Source: Coriobacteriia bacterium | GTDB taxonomy: Bacteria; Actinomycetota; Coriobacteriia; Anaerosomatales; PALSA-660 | NCBI GenBank assembly: GCA_030652345.1 | Contig: JAUSAU010000003.1 | Location: forward strand, 1-16,533 | Reading direction: 5' to 3' | DNA: 16,533 nt | Shown here: one piece after another, positions 13,927-16,533 of the stretch | Numbering within the stretch: the stretch's first letter is position 1 | Layout: each line of letters starts with the position of its first letter | Notes under the pieces: generated by a model | Seen by the model: only the letters and a program-made list of their open reading frames with translations | Databases searched by the model: none | What the model was told of the DNA's origin: nothing | Made by a program: the position numbers and the translations under genes

Positions 13927-14766
13927 CTAGGGGACGAGCCGCACGATCTCGAGTCCGGCCGGGTCGAAGAGCCTGATCGGCACGATCGTCGTGCCGAGTC
14001 CCGGGGAGATCTCGACCGCCTGAGCGCCTATCCGGTAGGCCCCCTGGACCGGTCGGCCGTTGAGTTCCGGGAAGAGTTCGCCGGCCGTCTCGCCGAAGTC
14101 GAACTCCCACCGGTACGGTGCGACCACGGCGCCCACCAGCGGGATGCGGATCTGGCCGCCGTGCGTGTGGCCCGCGAGGAAGAGCTGCAGACCCGAGGTG
14201 TGGCGTCGGGCCTCCGCCAGGGTCGACGCATCCGGCGGCTGATGCATCGCGACGATCACGATGGGTGCCGACATCGCGACCGGCGCGGTGATCCGCCCGT
14301 CGCGATCGGCGGAGATCACCGTGGCGCGGGCCTGCGGGTCGCCGATCCGCGCGACGAGTCCATCCCCGAGCACGGTGACACCGCGCTTCTCAAGCTCGGT
14401 CGAGAGCTGCGGGTCGTCGTGGTTACCGCTGACGAAGATGATGGCGTTCGTGTGGCGCTTCAGCACGGCGATGAATTCGTAGATCGCCGAGCGGTCGCCT
14501 CCACCGTGCACGAGCATGTCGCCGGTGATGATCGCCGCGTCGAACGTCCGGCCTTCGAGCAACGCGTCGATGTCGCGCTGGCGCGTCCCGAAGCGGGCGG
14601 TGTGCAGGTCGGATGCGTGGAGGATCGTGAGCTCGCGACCGAGCGTCGGCGCCGCGACGATGGTCTCGCGGAGCACCGGGCGCGTCGTGTCGATCCAGGC
14701 GACGGAGGCGAGCACGCCGAGCAGGACGACGACGGCTGCGAGGACGATGACGGTTGAGCGCTTCAT
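13927..14766 (-). CDS. Membrane-anchored metallophosphoesterase
   Basis: A 279-residue protein. A single N-terminal helix (about 5-24, VIVLAAVVVLLGVLASVAW) anchors it with the catalytic domain outside, as in YkuE/YaeI-like proteins. All calcineurin-type metal ligands are present in order: Asp53 and His55 (HASDLH), Asp83 (ITGDM), Asn115-His116 (SGNHDD), His175 (MHQPP), His200 and His202 (LAGHTHGGQ). It may act on lipid-linked phosphates such as UDP-diacylglucosamine, as known relatives do, but the substrate cannot be read from sequence. There is no ribosome site before the ATG. Instead TACAGT lies 6 bp upstream, suggesting a leaderless message. It follows the cytochrome gene after 255 bp. Confidence 0.9.
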   Translation of the reverse strand: MKRSTVIVLAAVVVLLGVLASVAWIDTTRPVLRETIVAAPTLGRELTILHASDLHTARFGTRQRDIDALLEGRTFDAAIITGDMLVHGGGDRSAIYEFIAVLKRHTNAIIFVSGNHDDPQLSTELEKRGVTVLGDGLVARIGDPQARATVISADRDGRITAPVAMSAPIVIVAMHQPPDASTLAEARRHTSGLQLFLAGHTHGGQIRIPLVGAVVAPYRWEFDFGETAGELFPELNGRPVQGAYRIGAQAVEISPGLGTTIVPIRLFDPAGLEIVRLVP

Positions 14767-14772
14767 GGCGTG

Positions 14773-14778
14773 ACTGTA
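14773..14778 (-). promoter_or_regulatory. Candidate -10 element giving a leaderless metallophosphoesterase mRNA
   Basis: On the minus strand TACAGT is followed by six bases (CACGCC) and then the ATG, the spacing expected when transcription starts at the start codon. No ribosome site exists there. The rest of the 14767-15021 gap shows nothing I can name. Confidence 0.45.
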
Positions 14779-15021
14779 GCCGATGCGGGTGGTTCGGGAG
14801 GGGATGCGTCACCGGGCTGTGGCCGGCGGGACGCTCGAAGGGCAAAGAAGGACGGCGACCGGTGCGATGCTGCGTCACGAGTGTGGACGGGGTGCGAGTG
14901 TGCATCGATTCCGGCAGCGGCCGCCGTTGTGTACCGTGCATCGGCATGAGCGTGGCGGTGCTTGAGTGTCGCCTGTGATGAGCGGCACCGGGCGCATCGC
15001 CGCGGACGCGCCTGACGGGAG

Positions 15022-15441
15022 CTACTTGGTCGCGGGAGCCGGGCCGTTGGGCCCGTGGCACTCCGGACAGCCCTTGAGCGTGAAGCCGCCGGCCGGGTGG
15101 ACCTTTACCGTGGTGTGGCAGCCCGAGGCGAAACAGTCGGTGCGCTTCCAGCCCTTGTGCTTCGAGGTCGTCTCTTTCGCGCCGTTGGATCCGTGGCACG
15201 GCGCGCACGTGTCGGGCGCGTAGCGCTCCTTCGCGTGGACCTTCGACGGCGGGTGGCAGACCGAGCAGGTCGCACGGCCCCAGCCCTTGTGCCGCGGGCG
15301 CAGGGTGGGCGTGATGGTGCTGACCAGGACGAGCACCCCGATGACGGCGGCGATCGCGGCGAAGAAGGCGATCGTCAGCAGGACCTGGACGGGCCGGGAG
15401 AACCGGGGCTCGACGGTGTCGGTCGCTGCGGGGTCGGACAT
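15022..15441 (-). CDS. Membrane-anchored tetraheme cytochrome c with duplicated diheme unit
   Basis: A 139-residue protein with AAGGAGA eight bases before its ATG. One transmembrane helix (about 19-41) holds the heme domain outside. Four heme sites: CSVCH (59-63), CAPCH (79-83), CFASGCH (103-109, a CX4CH spacing) and CPECH (125-129). His51, His69, His95 and His115 are available as sixth ligands, giving four bis-His hemes. Residues 51-88 and 95-133 are an internal duplication: HKGW, C..CH, VH, C..CHG.NG in both halves. Such proteins pass electrons between the quinone pool and extracytoplasmic partners in anaerobic respiration or extracellular electron transfer. It lies 69 bp after the DUF192 gene on the same strand and is probably co-transcribed. 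CX4CH sites usually still load heme in multiheme families. Confidence 0.92.
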   Translation of the reverse strand: MSDPAATDTVEPRFSRPVQVLLTIAFFAAIAAVIGVLVLVSTITPTLRPRHKGWGRATCSVCHPPSKVHAKERYAPDTCAPCHGSNGAKETTSKHKGWKRTDCFASGCHTTVKVHPAGGFTLKGCPECHGPNGPAPATK

Positions 15442-15510
15442 GGGATCTCCTTCGAAGGGGCCTCGGCTAGGGTGCCACGCGCGACCCGGGCGCGCAACAC
15501 GGCCGCGGTG

Positions 15511-16014
15511 CTACGGAGCGGGCCTCAGGACCCGGAACGCCGTGCCCGTCGTCACACCCGCGCGAGCAGCCCAGCCGCCGGGCACCTCGAGGGCCCATCG
15601 GGCCGGTACCGGCGGCGCAGCACGTTCGCTTCCCGCATCCAGTCGGCCGATGCCGCTCACCCGTCCGTCCGCGCCCACGAACACCACATCGAGGGCGAAC
15701 GGGACGCCGCGGCGCACGAATGCTCCGGTCGCGGGCGGGTCGAACGGGAAGAGCATGCCGGCGCCCTCCGCGAGTGAGGAGCGTCCCTGCAGCCCCCACG
15801 CCTGGCGAAGCGGCGTGTCAGCGACGGTGACCCCGACCTCGACGTCTCCGACGCGAACGCGCGCGGCGGGCGAGGTCGCGATCTGGACCGCGGGATAGGC
15901 GAGGGCGGCGGCCGCCGCGAAGAGGGCGACGAAGGCGGCGATGCTCAGGCCCCGGTGCGGGCGGCTCGCGGACCGGGGTGCCGGACGATGTCGTTCGATG
16001 TCGTGGTATCGCAT
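15511..16014 (-). CDS. Membrane-anchored DUF192 protein
   Basis: A 167-residue protein. A basic N-terminus (1-21) and one hydrophobic helix (about 24-42) export and perhaps anchor it. Residues 52-165 are DUF192 (COG1430): VGVTVADTPLRQAWGLQGRS, GAGMLFPFDPPATGAFVRRG, PFALDVVFVGADGRVSGIG, and the late ALEVPGGWAARAGVTTG. The usual WMKNT-like motif is replaced by AFVRRG, otherwise the family pattern is complete. DUF192 is a small barrel of unknown function seen in exported proteins of bacteria and archaea. The ATG has only a weak ribosome site. A 20-bp palindrome of CsoR type lies 51 bp upstream and could control this gene, the cytochrome behind it, or the divergent fasciclin gene. Confidence 0.85.
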   Translation of the reverse strand: MRYHDIERHRPAPRSASRPHRGLSIAAFVALFAAAAALAYPAVQIATSPAARVRVGDVEVGVTVADTPLRQAWGLQGRSSLAEGAGMLFPFDPPATGAFVRRGVPFALDVVFVGADGRVSGIGRLDAGSERAAPPVPARWALEVPGGWAARAGVTTGTAFRVLRPAP

Positions 16015-16065
16015 GGAGCAATCATGCCTCGAACACGAGGGCGATGTCGCGCCTGCGTGTTTGGG

Positions 16066-16085
16066 TTATACCCCATGGGGTATAA
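16066..16085. promoter_or_regulatory. Perfect 20-bp palindrome, CsoR/CstR-type operator in divergent promoter
   Basis: TTATACCCCATGGGGTATAA is a perfect palindrome of the TATACCCC/GGGGTATA kind bound by DUF156 repressors (CsoR, CstR, RcnR, FrmR), which answer to copper, persulfide, nickel/cobalt or aldehydes. TATAAG at its right edge and TATAAC at its left edge (minus strand) could be -10 elements, so a bound repressor would block both the fasciclin and DUF192 genes. The regulator gene is not in the window. Confidence 0.7.
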
Positions 16086-16129
16086 GACGGTCAGAACACC
16101 AACCGCCCTCTCAGAAAGAGGCGAGAACG

Positions 16130-16533
16130 ATGACAACCGCAACCGAGTACAAGAACATCGTCGAGGCAGCGGCTTCGACCGGTACGTTCGAGACGCTGGT
16201 CGCAGCGGTCAGGGCCGCCGATCTTGTCGAGACCCTTTCAGGACCCGGTCCGTTCACGGTCTTCGCACCGACCGACGAGGCGTTCGCCAAGCTTCCGGCC
16301 GGCACGCTCGAGTCTCTGCTCACAGACATCCCGACCCTCTCGTCGATCCTGACGTATCACGTGGTCCCGGGAACCATGATGGCGTCAGACGTCATCACGA
16401 GCTCGAGCCTGCCGACGGTCAACGGCAAGGCACTCTCCGTCTCAGCGTGCGACGTCGGGTACTGCGTCGGGAGCGCCAAGATCGTGTCGACCGACCTCGT
16501 CACCGGCAACGGAGTCATCCACGTCATCGACAG
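16130..16533 (+). CDS. Fasciclin (FAS1) domain protein, 3' end cut by window
   Basis: Starts at ATG 16130 with GAAAGAGG (16114-16121) upstream and is open to the window end (134 codons). Nearly a complete FAS1 domain is visible: YKNIVEAAASTGTFETLVAAVRAADLV, the H1 motif PFTVFAPTDEAF (residues 41-52), the H2 motif YHVVPG (75-80), and the final strand GVIHVID, after which FAS1 domains end within a few residues. FAS1 proteins mediate adhesion or matrix binding. No signal peptide or membrane segment precedes the domain, so this one is either cytoplasmic or exported in an unusual way. Two cysteines (ACDVGYC) sit in the late loop. It follows the CsoR-like palindrome by 44 bp, suggesting metal- or sulfur-responsive expression. 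More sequence may follow beyond the window. Confidence 0.9.
   Translation, partial: MTTATEYKNIVEAAASTGTFETLVAAVRAADLVETLSGPGPFTVFAPTDEAFAKLPAGTLESLLTDIPTLSSILTYHVVPGTMMASDVITSSSLPTVNGKALSVSACDVGYCVGSAKIVSTDLVTGNGVIHVID

Overview
The window is GC-rich DNA (roughly two-thirds G+C by eye) with many GTG starts, strong G/C third-position bias and short intergenic gaps. Together with two-lipoprotein content, a PocR-type sensor kinase and a membrane-anchored tetraheme cytochrome c, this suggests a high-GC actinobacterium, possibly an anaerobic Coriobacteriia-type lineage. That placement is inference, because no rRNA or taxonomic marker is present.

Left arm (1-2777) is accessory DNA with weaker codon bias than the rest. 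It holds a NYN/PIN-like nuclease-fold gene, a GIY-YIG-type (T5orf172-like) gene and a PD-(D/E)XK-like gene. The GIY-YIG gene is followed 36 bp later by a good integron attC recombination site (1541-1627), whose left arm closely resembles classical attC sites. The NYN gene is followed 21 bp later by a weaker attC-like hairpin (722-794). I read this as the end of an integron gene-cassette array (or a cluster of attC sites without an integrase) carrying nuclease-fold cargo. This is the most interesting signal in the window.

Middle-left (2790-7396): an RNase J-like metallo-beta-lactamase protein on the minus strand, 12 bp upstream of and probably co-transcribed with the PD-(D/E)XK gene. Then come a DUF5678-like small protein paired with a retropepsin-like aspartic protease, a lone HTH regulator, a two-helix membrane peptide, a lipoprotein with a strong hairpin terminator, and a DUF1778/GNAT toxin-antitoxin module with a palindromic operator.

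Middle-right (7475-13170): RecQ helicase with an unusual EEAH Walker B box. Next is a three-gene run: PocR-PAS-PAS histidine kinase, a lipoprotein overlapping it by 4 bp, and a CxxCxxCC (YkgJ-type) metal-binding protein 2 bp further on.

Right arm (13167-16533), minus strand: a secreted NlpC/P60-type cysteine peptidase, a membrane-anchored metallophosphoesterase, a tetraheme cytochrome built from a duplicated diheme unit with one CX4CH site, and a membrane-anchored DUF192 protein. A perfect 20-bp palindrome of CsoR/CstR type separates the DUF192 gene from a divergent fasciclin-domain gene cut by the window end. It probably governs one or both.
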